From Alphaproteobacteria bacterium HGW-Alphaproteobacteria-18 (GTDB lineage: Bacteria; Pseudomonadota; Alphaproteobacteria; Caulobacterales; Hyphomonadaceae), in assembly GCA_002841155.1 (NCBI GenBank), contig PHEH01000016.1:63416-100378 (forward strand): a stretch of DNA of 36,963 nucleotides, written 5' to 3'. This document shows, one piece after another, positions 15,074-22,928 of the stretch. The notes under the pieces were generated by a model, which worked only from the letters and a program-made list of their open reading frames with translations, searched no databases and was not told the origin of the DNA. Each line of letters opens with the position of its first letter. The stretch's first letter is position 1. A program made the translations under genes and the position numbers.

Positions 15074-15562
15074 ATGAAATCCGGCATTGTCAGCTCCCTT
15101 TTCTCCCTGGCCGCCCTTTCGATCATCGCGGGCTGTCAGGCGATACCTTCGGCAGAGGCACAAAGCATGCAAACCCCCACGTCCGCCAGCAGCGGCATAG
15201 ACCGTCTGCTGACGATCATCACTTCGCCCGACGCAGAAATTCAGATGATGTCGCTGGTTCTGGCCCGCGCCGCGCAGGCAGACGGCATGAGCCCCCGGCT
15301 GATGCTGTGCGGACCGGCCGGTGAACTCGCGCTGAAAACACCGCCGGAATCGGCCCTCACCAGCTTTCCGCCTTCTGGCCGGAGCCCAAGCGATCTCCTC
15401 GCCGGGCTGATCGCCAGCGGGGCGACGGTCGAAGTCTGCGCCCTGTTCCTTCCCACGCGCAGTCTCACCGAAGAAGCGCTGCGCGACGGCGTCCACGTCG
15501 CCTCGCCGGCCAGCATTGCTGAAGAATTCGCCGCGCCGGAAACCCGCGTGATCAGTTTTTGA
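15074..15562 (+). CDS. Exported DsrE-like lipoprotein
   Basis: A 162-residue protein starting MKSGIVSSLFSLAALSIIAGC, a lipoprotein signal with the lipidated cysteine near residue 21. The mature part looks like a DsrE/DsrF-type fold: a run of alternating strands and helices with LLTIITSPDAEIQMMSLVLARAA, then LMLCGPAGELAL, and ATVEVCALFLPTRSL near the C-terminus. Cytosolic DsrE proteins carry sulfur on a conserved cysteine; here candidate cysteines lie in LMLCGP and VEVCAL. A lipidated, periplasm-facing member is less usual. Other in-frame ATGs exist at 15039 and 15065; the chosen one has AGGA just before it. It heads a group with a c-type cytochrome and a peroxiredoxin. Confidence 0.75.
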   Translation: MKSGIVSSLFSLAALSIIAGCQAIPSAEAQSMQTPTSASSGIDRLLTIITSPDAEIQMMSLVLARAAQADGMSPRLMLCGPAGELALKTPPESALTSFPPSGRSPSDLLAGLIASGATVEVCALFLPTRSLTEEALRDGVHVASPASIAEEFAAPETRVISF

Positions 15563-15585
15563 ACGGCGCCGGCCGGAGACACACC

Positions 15586-16065
15586 ATGCCCACGATCCGT
15601 CTTCTCCTCGTCTTCTTCGCGGGGGCCTGCCTCGGCGCCGTTGTGATGTATGCGGCGCCCGGCTCCGGCCCTGCCAGCCGGGATGCCGCGCCCCTCTCCC
15701 GGCCGGCGCCCGCAGACAGCCGCATCGCCGTAGAGCTGAGCGCAGGCGACCGGCAACATATCCGTCAACAGATGATCGGCTATCTGGAGGGCATGTATCT
15801 CCTCTCCGACGCGGTCCGCTATGGCGACGTCGAGACAATCAAGACCGTCTCCGCAGACCTCGGAGCGCCAGACCCCGTCAGTTCCGAAATACTGAAGCAC
15901 GCCCCGGACGGCTTCCGCCAGATCAGCAAGGCCATGCGGAGTGATTTTGCCAGCCTCGGCCTCGCGGCTGAGCCAGGCAAGGCCGCAGAGCTTGAAGACA
16001 CATTCGGTTCAATACTGCTCAAATGTTCCTCCTGCCACGGATCATACCGCGCAGACACTCCCTGA
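15586..16065 (+). CDS. Cytochrome c'-like heme protein
   Basis: A 159-residue protein with an N-terminal export or anchor helix (LLLVFFAGACLGAVVMY), an Ala/Pro-rich linker, and a helical domain ending in a single heme-binding motif, CSSCHGSYR (147-155). A CxxCH close to the C-terminus followed by a basic residue four positions later is the layout of the cytochrome c' four-helix bundle. Such proteins sit in the periplasm and bind gases or carry electrons. GGAG lies about 9 nt before the ATG. It starts 23 nt after the DsrE-like gene stop, so the two are probably co-transcribed. The family call is by layout; overall similarity was not computed. Confidence 0.78.
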   Translation: MPTIRLLLVFFAGACLGAVVMYAAPGSGPASRDAAPLSRPAPADSRIAVELSAGDRQHIRQQMIGYLEGMYLLSDAVRYGDVETIKTVSADLGAPDPVSSEILKHAPDGFRQISKAMRSDFASLGLAAEPGKAAELEDTFGSILLKCSSCHGSYRADTP

Positions 16066-16107
16066 CCCTACCCTCCCGTTTCAGCAACCTAAACAAAGGA
16101 ACCTCCC

Positions 16108-16743
16108 ATGACCCTCAGAATTGGCGACACAGCCCCGGATTTCGAAGTTGACACCACCACCGGCCAGATCTCTCTCCACGCCTGGGGCAAAGGCAGCTGG
16201 GTCTTCTTCTTCAGCCACCCGGCCGACTTCACCCCCGTCTGCACCACCGAGATGGGCCGAACAGCCCAGCTCGCCGCCGAGTTCGAAAAGCGCAATGTCA
16301 AGCCGCTGGGCCTCTCGACGGACACCGTGGAGGAACACCTGAAATGGGTGGGCGACGTCAACGAGACGCAGAACACCACGCTCACCTTCCCGATCGTGGC
16401 CGACCCGGACCTGAAGATTTCCCAGCTCTATGACATGATCCACCCGGCGCAGAGCAGCAATCAGGCCGTCCGGTCGGTCTTCATCATTGATCCCGAGCAC
16501 AAGATCCGGCTGACCATGACCTACCCGATGAATGTCGGCCGCAATTTCGATGAAATCCTCCGCGTCATCGATGCGCTCCAGACCGGTGACAGACATGGCA
16601 TTGCAACGCCTGCAGACTGGCTGCCCGGCAACCGCGTGATCATCCCGCCTTCGGTCAAGGATGACGAAGCAAGGGCCCGCTTCCCGCAGGGCTTCGAGAC
16701 GATCAAGCCCTACCTGCGCTATACCGACGTCACCGGCGCCTAG
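16108..16743 (+). CDS. 1-Cys peroxiredoxin (Prx6 type)
   Basis: This 211-residue thiol peroxidase reduces hydrogen peroxide and organic peroxides. The peroxidatic site is DFTPVCTTE with T42 and C45, and the supporting arginine lies in NQAVRSVFIIDP. The extended C-terminal domain (ATPADWLPGNRVIIPPSV onward) and the 211-residue length mark the Prx6 subgroup. No export signal is present, so it is cytosolic. AGGAACC precedes the ATG. It is 42 nt downstream of the cytochrome c'-like gene in the same direction and may belong to that transcript. Confidence 0.95.
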   Translation: MTLRIGDTAPDFEVDTTTGQISLHAWGKGSWVFFFSHPADFTPVCTTEMGRTAQLAAEFEKRNVKPLGLSTDTVEEHLKWVGDVNETQNTTLTFPIVADPDLKISQLYDMIHPAQSSNQAVRSVFIIDPEHKIRLTMTYPMNVGRNFDEILRVIDALQTGDRHGIATPADWLPGNRVIIPPSVKDDEARARFPQGFETIKPYLRYTDVTGA

Positions 16744-16750
16744 CCTGCTG

Positions 16751-16777
16751 CGCGGGGCCGCAAGAAACGGCCCCGCG
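16751..16777 (+). terminator. Strong hairpin after the peroxiredoxin gene
   Basis: CGCGGGGCCG and CGGCCCCGCG form a perfect 10-bp stem around CAAGAAA, starting 8 nt after the peroxiredoxin stop. No T-run follows, so it is a stem-loop that may slow transcription or protect the mRNA 3' end rather than a textbook intrinsic terminator. Confidence 0.5.
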
Positions 16778-16835
16778 TAAAAGCCGTAAGCCGCCTCCTT
16801 CTCCGTGCCGGGAGACACTTTACCCTTCTATTGCT

Positions 16836-18137
16836 GTGACAGGACCGCTAACAGAAAAGCGCCAGTCACCGCAGAGACGCCCCTTGCCCTATCCCAGCCT
16901 CGCCGAAGCCTTCGAGCAGTTCCGCCACCGCCTGCCGGGCAATGCCCGCCTCTTCATCGGCGGCGCCAGCGGCGAGCCGCTCGGCCTCGCCCGCCTTTTC
17001 AAGGCAGAACCGGAGCTGAGCAGCGGCCTCACTTTTCTGGGCGCCTGGATCGCGGGCATCAACATCACCGACTGGGCCGGCTTCCATTCGGATGCCTACG
17101 CCGAAACCATCTTCCTGCCGCCCGCCTTCCGCCCGTCTTATGACGCGGGCCGCACGCGCTTCCTGCCGATGTCCTACAGCCAGGCCTGGCAATGGATGGC
17201 CACCACGCCGCTGCATGGCGCGGTCGTCCTCGTCTCCCCACCGGACGCCGACGGCAACGTCTCCCTCGGGGTCAGCCCGGACTATGCCCCGCTGATCTTC
17301 CAGCGCGGCGACGTGCCCCTCCTCGGCATCATCAATCCCCAGATGCCTGCCCCGCCAAACGCCGCCAAAATCCCGCTGTCAAAATTTGCTCAGCTGGCGG
17401 AGGATGACCATCCCCTGCTCGTCCTGCCCGGTGGCCCGCTCCCGCCCGCTTTCGAAACCATCGCAGGTCATATCGCAAACCTGATAGACGCGGGCGACGC
17501 GCTGCAGTTCGGCGTCGGCAATGTGCAACAGGCCATCCTCACCGCCCTCAAGGGCCGGCGGGGCTTACGCATCTATTCCGGCATGGTGTCAGATCCCATC
17601 CTCGGCATGCTGGACGCAGACCCCACCCTGCGCGTCGATACCGGCGTCGCCACCGGCACGAAAGCCCTTTACGACCGGATGGCCACGGAAACCCGCGTCC
17701 ACTTCCACCCCGTCTCGAAAACTCATTTCGCCAGCGCGCTCGCCGCCGTCCCGCGCCTGCGCGCTATCAACTCCGTGATCGAGATCGACCTCTTCGGCCA
17801 GGCCAACGCGGAATTCATCGGCGGGCGCCAGGTCGCCGGGCAAGGCGGGCTGAATGACTTCCTGCGCGGCGCGGCCCTCTCAGAAGGCGGCCTCGCCATC
17901 ACCGCCCTGATGGCGACCGCCAAAGGCGGCGAGATCAGCCGCATCGTCCCGCGCCTGCCGCCCAACGCCGTCACCGTCATGCGCACAGACATGGATGTCG
18001 TCATCACCGAATACGGCACCGCGCGCCTGCGCGGCAAAAGCATGGAAGCCCGCGCCGAAGCCCTGATCGCCATCGCAGACCCACGCCACCGCCCGATGCT
18101 GGCCGAGGAATGGGAAGCGATGCGTAGGCGGATTTAA
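16836..18137 (+). CDS. Acetyl-CoA hydrolase / 4-hydroxybutyrate CoA-transferase family protein
   Basis: A 433-residue family I CoA-transferase-like protein. Landmarks are DALQFGVGNVQQAIL (221-235), the TGVATG stretch (269-274), and the C-terminal signature NSVIEIDLFGQANAEFI followed by a GQGGLNDFLRGA loop (336-346) corresponding to the family's glycine-rich CoA/oxyanion loop. The segment LRIYSGMVSD (244-253) aligns with the usual IHTEMFSD, where the acyl-accepting glutamate sits; here that position appears to be Gly. The protein may therefore be a divergent subfamily or use another residue. The start is uncertain: a GTG at 16836 lacks a clear ribosome site, and TTG codons a little downstream are possible. 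Substrate unknown. Confidence 0.8.
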   Translation: MTGPLTEKRQSPQRRPLPYPSLAEAFEQFRHRLPGNARLFIGGASGEPLGLARLFKAEPELSSGLTFLGAWIAGINITDWAGFHSDAYAETIFLPPAFRPSYDAGRTRFLPMSYSQAWQWMATTPLHGAVVLVSPPDADGNVSLGVSPDYAPLIFQRGDVPLLGIINPQMPAPPNAAKIPLSKFAQLAEDDHPLLVLPGGPLPPAFETIAGHIANLIDAGDALQFGVGNVQQAILTALKGRRGLRIYSGMVSDPILGMLDADPTLRVDTGVATGTKALYDRMATETRVHFHPVSKTHFASALAAVPRLRAINSVIEIDLFGQANAEFIGGRQVAGQGGLNDFLRGAALSEGGLAITALMATAKGGEISRIVPRLPPNAVTVMRTDMDVVITEYGTARLRGKSMEARAEALIAIADPRHRPMLAEEWEAMRRRI

Positions 18138-18235
18138 CGGCCCGCCTAGCAGGCGAGATGTTTGAGAGCCCCTTGTCCATCTTCCCTTGTGGTTGATTTC
18201 AGATACTTTAGGTTCTGAAGCTGAGGGGTATTTAA

Positions 18236-18514
18236 ATGTCTGCGTTCATCTGGCCAAAACACGTGAAAGATGAAGCTCCAATGCTGGCGCGCTTGGGGCG
18301 CGTTCTACATTGGATAGGCACATTCATTACCCTAGCTGGAGCGAGCATTGCGGCGATTTTTGTGGTCATAGGGGCCTACCAATTAGCAACGCAGCCTGAT
18401 GATCCCTGGGGGCAATACTCTTCCAATTTTTGGGGCGGTCTTTTTGCAATAGTTCTCTGCTTGCTCGCGTACTTTCCGTTTAGGGGATTGCGTTATATCC
18501 TCGGTGGAGAATAG
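18236..18514 (+). CDS. Small two-helix membrane protein
   Basis: A 92-residue protein with two predicted transmembrane segments (about 27-49 and 66-82), a short polar N-terminus and a C-terminal RGLRYILGGE. GAGGGG lies upstream of the ATG. The base composition is lower in G+C than its neighbours, which supports a real but perhaps recently acquired gene. No family recognised. It lies in a gap between the CoA-transferase-like gene and the convergent CaiB gene. Confidence 0.65.
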   Translation: MSAFIWPKHVKDEAPMLARLGRVLHWIGTFITLAGASIAAIFVVIGAYQLATQPDDPWGQYSSNFWGGLFAIVLCLLAYFPFRGLRYILGGE

Positions 18515-18534
18515 CGTTCACTTCGTGAGCAGTT

Positions 18535-19704
18535 TTAAATAACCCCCCGCGCCTTCAGCGCCGCCGCCTCTTCCGCGCTCAGCCCCGCCTCCCGCGCAAT
18601 CTCCTCCGAATGCTCGCCATAGCCCGCCAGCTTCGGGTTCGGCCGGGGCGGCTCCTTCGCAAAGCGGATCGGCGGGCCAACATGCCGGTTGCCGTCAGCA
18701 TCGGTAAACACCATCCCGCGCTCTGCCGTGAACGGATCATCGAACGCCTGTTTCAGATCGCGCACCACCGCCCAGCAGCAATCGACCGGCGCCAGGAACG
18801 CCTCCCAATGGGCCAGCGTGTTCCCGGCAAAAACCTCCCGGAAATAAGCCTTCAGCGGCTCCTGCTCGTCCCCCGGCGGGATCTTCGCATAGGGCAGAAG
18901 GTCCACACGCCCCAGCGCGCTCAGCAAATTCTCCGCAAACTTCACTTCCGATCCGCCGATCACGACAAATCCGTCATCAGACGTTCTGTAGATCGCGTTC
19001 ATCGCCGCCCCGCCAAAGCTGCGCATCTGGCGTGGCTTTGGCGACTCATTCTTCCCGAAAACCGGCCCAAGGATGTTCGGCGTCCAGGCAATCGCGGCGT
19101 CATACATCGACATGTCGATATAATCGCCCTCGCCCGTCTGCGTGCGCCGGTAAAGCGCCATCAGGATGCCCGACAGCGCCATCAGGGAGGAAGACGCATC
19201 TGCAAAGGCAATTCCCGGCGGCGCAGGTTCATTGTCGGTGAGGCCGCGGCCGAGATCCATGAAGCCCGTCATCGCCTGCACGACCAGATCATGCGCCGGC
19301 TTCTGCGCATGGCGCCCCTCCTGCCCGAAGGCTGAAATCGAGCAGTAGACAATCTTCGGATTGCGCGCCGAAACGGCCTCATAGCCCACGCCCAGCCGCT
19401 TCACCACGCCCGGCCGGAACGCCTCGACAAACACATCCGCCTGCTCGGCCAGCTTCAGCAGCAGCTCAACGCCAGCGGGGTCTTTCAGGTTCAGCTTCAG
19501 GCTCCGCTTGCCGCGCGCCACATTGCGAAACCACACGCTCCAGCCATCGGCCGTCCGCTCGCCAATCTCGCGCACCGGCTCGCCCACGCCATTGGCCGGC
19601 TCCACCATGATCACGTCCGCGCCGTGATCTGCCATCATCATCGTCATGTGCGGACCGGGAAGGAACGCCGAGAGATCGAGAACTTTGAGACCGGTCAGTT
19701 TCAT
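18535..19704 (-). CDS. CaiB/BaiF family III CoA-transferase (first copy)
   Basis: This 389-residue protein belongs to the formyl-CoA transferase/alpha-methylacyl-CoA racemase superfamily. The N-terminus LKVLDLSAFLPGPHMTMMMADHGADVIMVEP is the family opening. The catalytic aspartate is D169 in GIAFADASSSL, the same number as in Oxalobacter formyl-CoA transferase. It moves CoA between carboxylic acids or epimerises 2-methylacyl-CoA; the sequence does not say which. Its start is only 10 nt after the thioesterase stop, so it is the last gene of a three-gene acyl-CoA operon. Confidence 0.88.
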   Translation of the reverse strand: MKLTGLKVLDLSAFLPGPHMTMMMADHGADVIMVEPANGVGEPVREIGERTADGWSVWFRNVARGKRSLKLNLKDPAGVELLLKLAEQADVFVEAFRPGVVKRLGVGYEAVSARNPKIVYCSISAFGQEGRHAQKPAHDLVVQAMTGFMDLGRGLTDNEPAPPGIAFADASSSLMALSGILMALYRRTQTGEGDYIDMSMYDAAIAWTPNILGPVFGKNESPKPRQMRSFGGAAMNAIYRTSDDGFVVIGGSEVKFAENLLSALGRVDLLPYAKIPPGDEQEPLKAYFREVFAGNTLAHWEAFLAPVDCCWAVVRDLKQAFDDPFTAERGMVFTDADGNRHVGPPIRFAKEPPRPNPKLAGYGEHSEEIAREAGLSAEEAAALKARGVI

Positions 19705-19714
19705 GGGCGTTCCT

Positions 19715-20116
19715 TTAGAGGTTCATCTGAGACTGGGTGGTCAGCGCGACCAGCTTGCCCGCCTCCGTTTCGATCCGCGTCTGCCAGACCTGAAGCCGGC
19801 GGCCAACACTTACCGGCGCGGCAGTTGCCGTCAGAACGCTGCCCACGGGCGCCGCCGCAATCAGGTTCGTCTTGCTCTCGGTCGTCGTCGTCATCTTGCT
19901 CTCAGCCGGCAGGCTCAGGAACGCGCCAATCGCCCCCACGCAATCGGCCAGCGTCATCAGGAACCCGCCATGCGCAATCCCGCCCGCCGTGCAATGCTCG
20001 GGGCCAACGGTCACATGCCCGATAACCGCCTCCTTATCCGCCCGTGTCAGCTCCAGGCCGATGGCCTTCGCAAACGGCATCGAGGCCGCCATCGCCTTCA
20101 ACGCTGCATCACTCAT
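19715..20116 (-). CDS. PaaI-type hotdog thioesterase
   Basis: This 133-residue single hotdog-fold protein has the family signature TAGGIAHGGFLMTLADCVGA, with HGG at 49-51 and the likely catalytic D58, and the matching SKTNLIAAAPVGSVLTATA strand. Such enzymes cleave acyl- or aryl-CoA thioesters in the cytoplasm as tetramers. Its ATG overlaps the stop of the upstream CaiB gene as ATGA, and the downstream CaiB gene follows after 10 nt. The three are therefore translationally linked, and an acyl-CoA substrate shared by all three is likely. Confidence 0.88.
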   Translation of the reverse strand: MSDAALKAMAASMPFAKAIGLELTRADKEAVIGHVTVGPEHCTAGGIAHGGFLMTLADCVGAIGAFLSLPAESKMTTTTESKTNLIAAAPVGSVLTATAAPVSVGRRLQVWQTRIETEAGKLVALTTQSQMNL

Positions 20117-21261
20117 GGCTTTCCTCCCAATATCTCATTGTCCTGTTCGCCGAGCTTCGGCGCGCGCGTTGCGCCGGGCCGCTCGCCATTCACCCGGAAG
20201 GGCGAGGCCACCGTGCGCACGCCTTCGGGGCGCGCCTCATGGGCCACCGTCTCGATCATCGAAATTTCCTCAAGATACGGATTGTCCAGCGCCGCCTTCA
20301 CGTCCAGCACCGGCGCAAACGGAACGCGGCCCGCAAACAACGCCGTCCATTCCGCGCTCGTCCGCTGGCTGAGCAAGTCGTCCAGCAGGGGCGTCAGCGC
20401 CTCAAGATTGCTGTGCCGGCCGGCAATGCTCGCAAAGCGTTCATCCGCCGCCAGATGTCCCGCCCCGGCCAGCTCGCAGAAAATGTCCCAGAATTTCGGC
20501 GTCTGACACATCAGGAGGCCCCAGCCATCGCCAGTCTTCACCAGCTGGCTCGGCGCAATGGAAGGGTGGCTGCCGCGCGGCAGGCGCCGCGTCTCATGCC
20601 CCCGGTTCAGATACCAGGTCGCCGGATAGGACAGCTGATGCACGGCCGTATCAAACAGGCTCACATCCATGTCGCAGCCCACCCCCGTCCGCTGCGCGCC
20701 GACAATCCCCGCCAGCAAGGCCACAGCCAGATGGCTCCCGGTATGAAAGTCGATGATCGACAGCCCCGCCCTCACAGGCGGCCCCTCCGGCTCCCCGGTC
20801 ACCATCATGAACCCTGCCTCGGCCTGCATCAGGTAATCATAGCCCGGCCAGCCCGCACGGGAATTACCGCGCCCGTAAGCAGACAGGTGCGCGCAGACGA
20901 TCTTCGGGTTCGCATCCTTCAGCGTGGCATAATCAATCCCCAGCTTCCCCGGCTGGTCCCCGCGCAGATTGTTGGCCACCGCGTCTGCCGTCTTCACCAG
21001 TTCAAGGAAGGCTTCCCGGTCAGCGGCATCTTTGAGGTCCAGATCAATCGACTTCTTCCCCTTCGAGAAGGTCTGGAAGAAGTCGCTGTCGCCCTCCCCG
21101 AGCAGGTAAGGCCCGAGCCCGCGCGAGACATCCCCGCCGAGTTCCCGGCACTCGATCTTGATGACCTCCGCGCCAAGATCGGCGAGCAGTTGCGTGCCAT
21201 ACGGGCCGGCGGCGTATTGCTCGACCGAGAGTATGCGGATGCCGTCCAGAGGGCGTGTCAT
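20113..21261 (-). CDS. CaiB/BaiF family III CoA-transferase (second copy)
   Basis: A 382-residue family III CoA-transferase starting MTRPLDGIRILSVEQYAAGPYGTQLLADLGAEV... (family N-terminus). The catalytic aspartate is D171 in LSIIDFHTGSH, and the AxLSAYGRGN region is typical. The frame stays open to 21336, but those 25 extra codons are made of the 10-bp TGTCC array and give a low-complexity DRTDRDKPGQ-type peptide, so the family-like start at 21261 is preferred. No clear Shine-Dalgarno precedes it; the array's GGACA units (minus strand) abut the start codon. First gene of the operon with the thioesterase and the other CaiB copy. Confidence 0.88.
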   Translation of the reverse strand: MTRPLDGIRILSVEQYAAGPYGTQLLADLGAEVIKIECRELGGDVSRGLGPYLLGEGDSDFFQTFSKGKKSIDLDLKDAADREAFLELVKTADAVANNLRGDQPGKLGIDYATLKDANPKIVCAHLSAYGRGNSRAGWPGYDYLMQAEAGFMMVTGEPEGPPVRAGLSIIDFHTGSHLAVALLAGIVGAQRTGVGCDMDVSLFDTAVHQLSYPATWYLNRGHETRRLPRGSHPSIAPSQLVKTGDGWGLLMCQTPKFWDIFCELAGAGHLAADERFASIAGRHSNLEALTPLLDDLLSQRTSAEWTALFAGRVPFAPVLDVKAALDNPYLEEISMIETVAHEARPEGVRTVASPFRVNGERPGATRAPKLGEQDNEILGGKP

Positions 21262-21335
21262 GCGTGTCCGTTTCTGTCCGGAACTGTCCCGGATTGTCTC
21301 AAACTGTCCCGGTTTGTCCCGATCTGTCCGGTCCA
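21256..21335. repeat. 10-bp tandem TGTCC array, copy 1
   Basis: TGTC cores begin at 21265, 21275, 21285, 21295, 21305, 21315 and 21325, an exact 10-bp period. A further TGTC lies at 21256, one base out of phase. The five positions between cores vary (for example GGAAC, CCGGT). One helical turn per unit would put every core on roughly the same face of the DNA. The array lies between the divergent CaiB and gabD-like genes and touches the CaiB start. A hairpin (CCCTGAC 21344-21350 with GTCAGGG 21376-21382) follows. A second array with the same core and period is at 36291-36360. Confidence 0.85.
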
Positions 21336-21458
21336 TGTACCCGCCCTGACCGGCCCCGTCACCACCTGCCAGCGCGTCAGGGTGGCGGGTCGTATTGCAC
21401 CTCTCCGGGAACTATAACGGCTTCAGACTGTTGGATAAGTCCCGCCGGAGATTGCGCC

Positions 21459-22919
21459 ATGCCCCTGAAACTGAAAGATTCCTCACTCCTGAAAAGTGAG
21501 GCCTTCATCGGCGGCAAATGGCGCCCGGCCACATCCGGCGAAACCTTCGACGTCACCAACCCCGCCACCGGCGACCTCATCGCCGCCGTCCCAAAAATGG
21601 GCGCCGAAGAAACCCGCCAGGCCATCGAGGCCGCCGCCAAAGCCTTCCCCGAATGGGCCGGTCTCCTGGCGGACAAGCGCGCCCAAATCCTGCGCCAATG
21701 GTTTGATCTCCTTATGGAAAACCAGGCCGACCTCGCCGCGATCATGACCGCCGAACAGGGCAAATCCTTCAACGAATCCAAAGGCGAAATCGCCTACGCC
21801 GCCTCCTTCATCGAATGGTTCAGCCAGGAAGCCCGCCGCACCTATGGCGACATCATCCCCAGCCACACCCCCACCGCCCGCATCCTCGTCACCCATGAAC
21901 CTGTCGGCGTCACAGCCGCCATCACCCCCTGGAACTTCCCCGCTGCCATGATCGCCCGCAAGGCCGGCGCCGCCCTCTCAGTGGGCTGCACGATGGTCGT
22001 AAAGCCCGCCTCCGCCACGCCGCTCACCGCCCTCGCCATGGCCGTCCTGGCCGAGCGGGCAGGCATCCCGGCAGGCGTCCTCTCCGTCATCACCGGCTCA
22101 GCCGGCGCCATCGGCGGCGAACTCACCAGCAATCCCAAAGTCCGCAAGGTCAGCTTCACCGGCTCCACGGAAACGGGGAAAAAACTGATGGAGCAGAGCG
22201 CCTCCACCCTCAAACGCCTTAGTCTCGAACTCGGCGGCAATGCCCCCTTCCTCGTCTTCGACGACGCCGACCTCGACGCCGCCGTAGACGGCGCCATCGC
22301 CTCGAAATTCCGCAATTCCGGCCAGACCTGCGTCTGCGCCAACCGCTTCCTGGTCCACGACAATATCTACGATGCCTTCGCCGAAAAGCTCCAGAAAGCC
22401 GTTTCAAATCTGAAAGTTGGCAACGGCATGGACGAGGGCGTCGACCAGGGTCCCCTGATCAACGAAGACGCCATCAAAACCGTCAAAGCCCATATCGAAG
22501 ACGCCGTCGCCAAAGGCGCCCGCATCGCGCTCGGCGGCAAACCCCACGCCCTCGGCGGCACCTTCTTCGAGCCGACAATCCTGCTCGACATGCCCAAAAC
22601 AGCCCGTATCGCCAGGGAAGAAACCTTCGGCCCCGTCGCCGCGCTCTTTCGTTTCTCGGGGGAAGCAGAGGCCATCGCCATGGCCAATGACACAGAGTTC
22701 GGCCTCGCCGCCTACGCCTACACCAAAGACCTCGCCCGCGCCTTCCGCGTCTCCGCTACGCTGGACTATGGCATCGTCGGCATGAATGAGGGCCTCATCT
22801 CCACCGCCATCGCCCCCTTCGGCGGCCGCAAGGAAAGCGGCTTTGGCCGCGAGGGCTCAAAGTATGGCGTCAGCGATTATCTCGACATCAAATACACGCT
22901 CATGGGCGGCCTCGGCTGA
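21459..22919 (+). CDS. gabD: NAD(P)+ succinate-semialdehyde-type aldehyde dehydrogenase
   Basis: This 486-residue aldehyde dehydrogenase is close to GabD. Motifs are PWNFPAAMIARKAGAAL, FTGSTETGKKLM, the general-base glutamate E257 in LELGGNAPF, the nucleophile C291 in SGQTCVCANRF (the VC-A context is GabD-like), and EETFGPVAALFRF. It would oxidise succinate semialdehyde or a related short aldehyde to the acid. The start at MPLKLKDSSLLKSEAFIGG has GGAG 11 nt upstream; the frame extends back to 21255 through the tandem array, which is rejected as coding. Divergent from the CaiB operon, suggesting a shared short-chain acid/aldehyde pathway. Confidence 0.9.
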   Translation: MPLKLKDSSLLKSEAFIGGKWRPATSGETFDVTNPATGDLIAAVPKMGAEETRQAIEAAAKAFPEWAGLLADKRAQILRQWFDLLMENQADLAAIMTAEQGKSFNESKGEIAYAASFIEWFSQEARRTYGDIIPSHTPTARILVTHEPVGVTAAITPWNFPAAMIARKAGAALSVGCTMVVKPASATPLTALAMAVLAERAGIPAGVLSVITGSAGAIGGELTSNPKVRKVSFTGSTETGKKLMEQSASTLKRLSLELGGNAPFLVFDDADLDAAVDGAIASKFRNSGQTCVCANRFLVHDNIYDAFAEKLQKAVSNLKVGNGMDEGVDQGPLINEDAIKTVKAHIEDAVAKGARIALGGKPHALGGTFFEPTILLDMPKTARIAREETFGPVAALFRFSGEAEAIAMANDTEFGLAAYAYTKDLARAFRVSATLDYGIVGMNEGLISTAIAPFGGRKESGFGREGSKYGVSDYLDIKYTLMGGLG

Positions 22920-22928
22920 GGGCCGGCC

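Noticed and set aside
21262..21336. N-terminal extension of the CaiB protein through the tandem array
   Set aside because: The 25 residues come wholly from 10-bp repeat units and the family begins right at MTRPLDGIRIL, so the array is treated as non-coding.
20044..21417. A 457-codon plus-strand frame across the CaiB operon
   Set aside because: Antisense to the second CaiB gene, with an Arg/His/Pro-rich translation and no domain.
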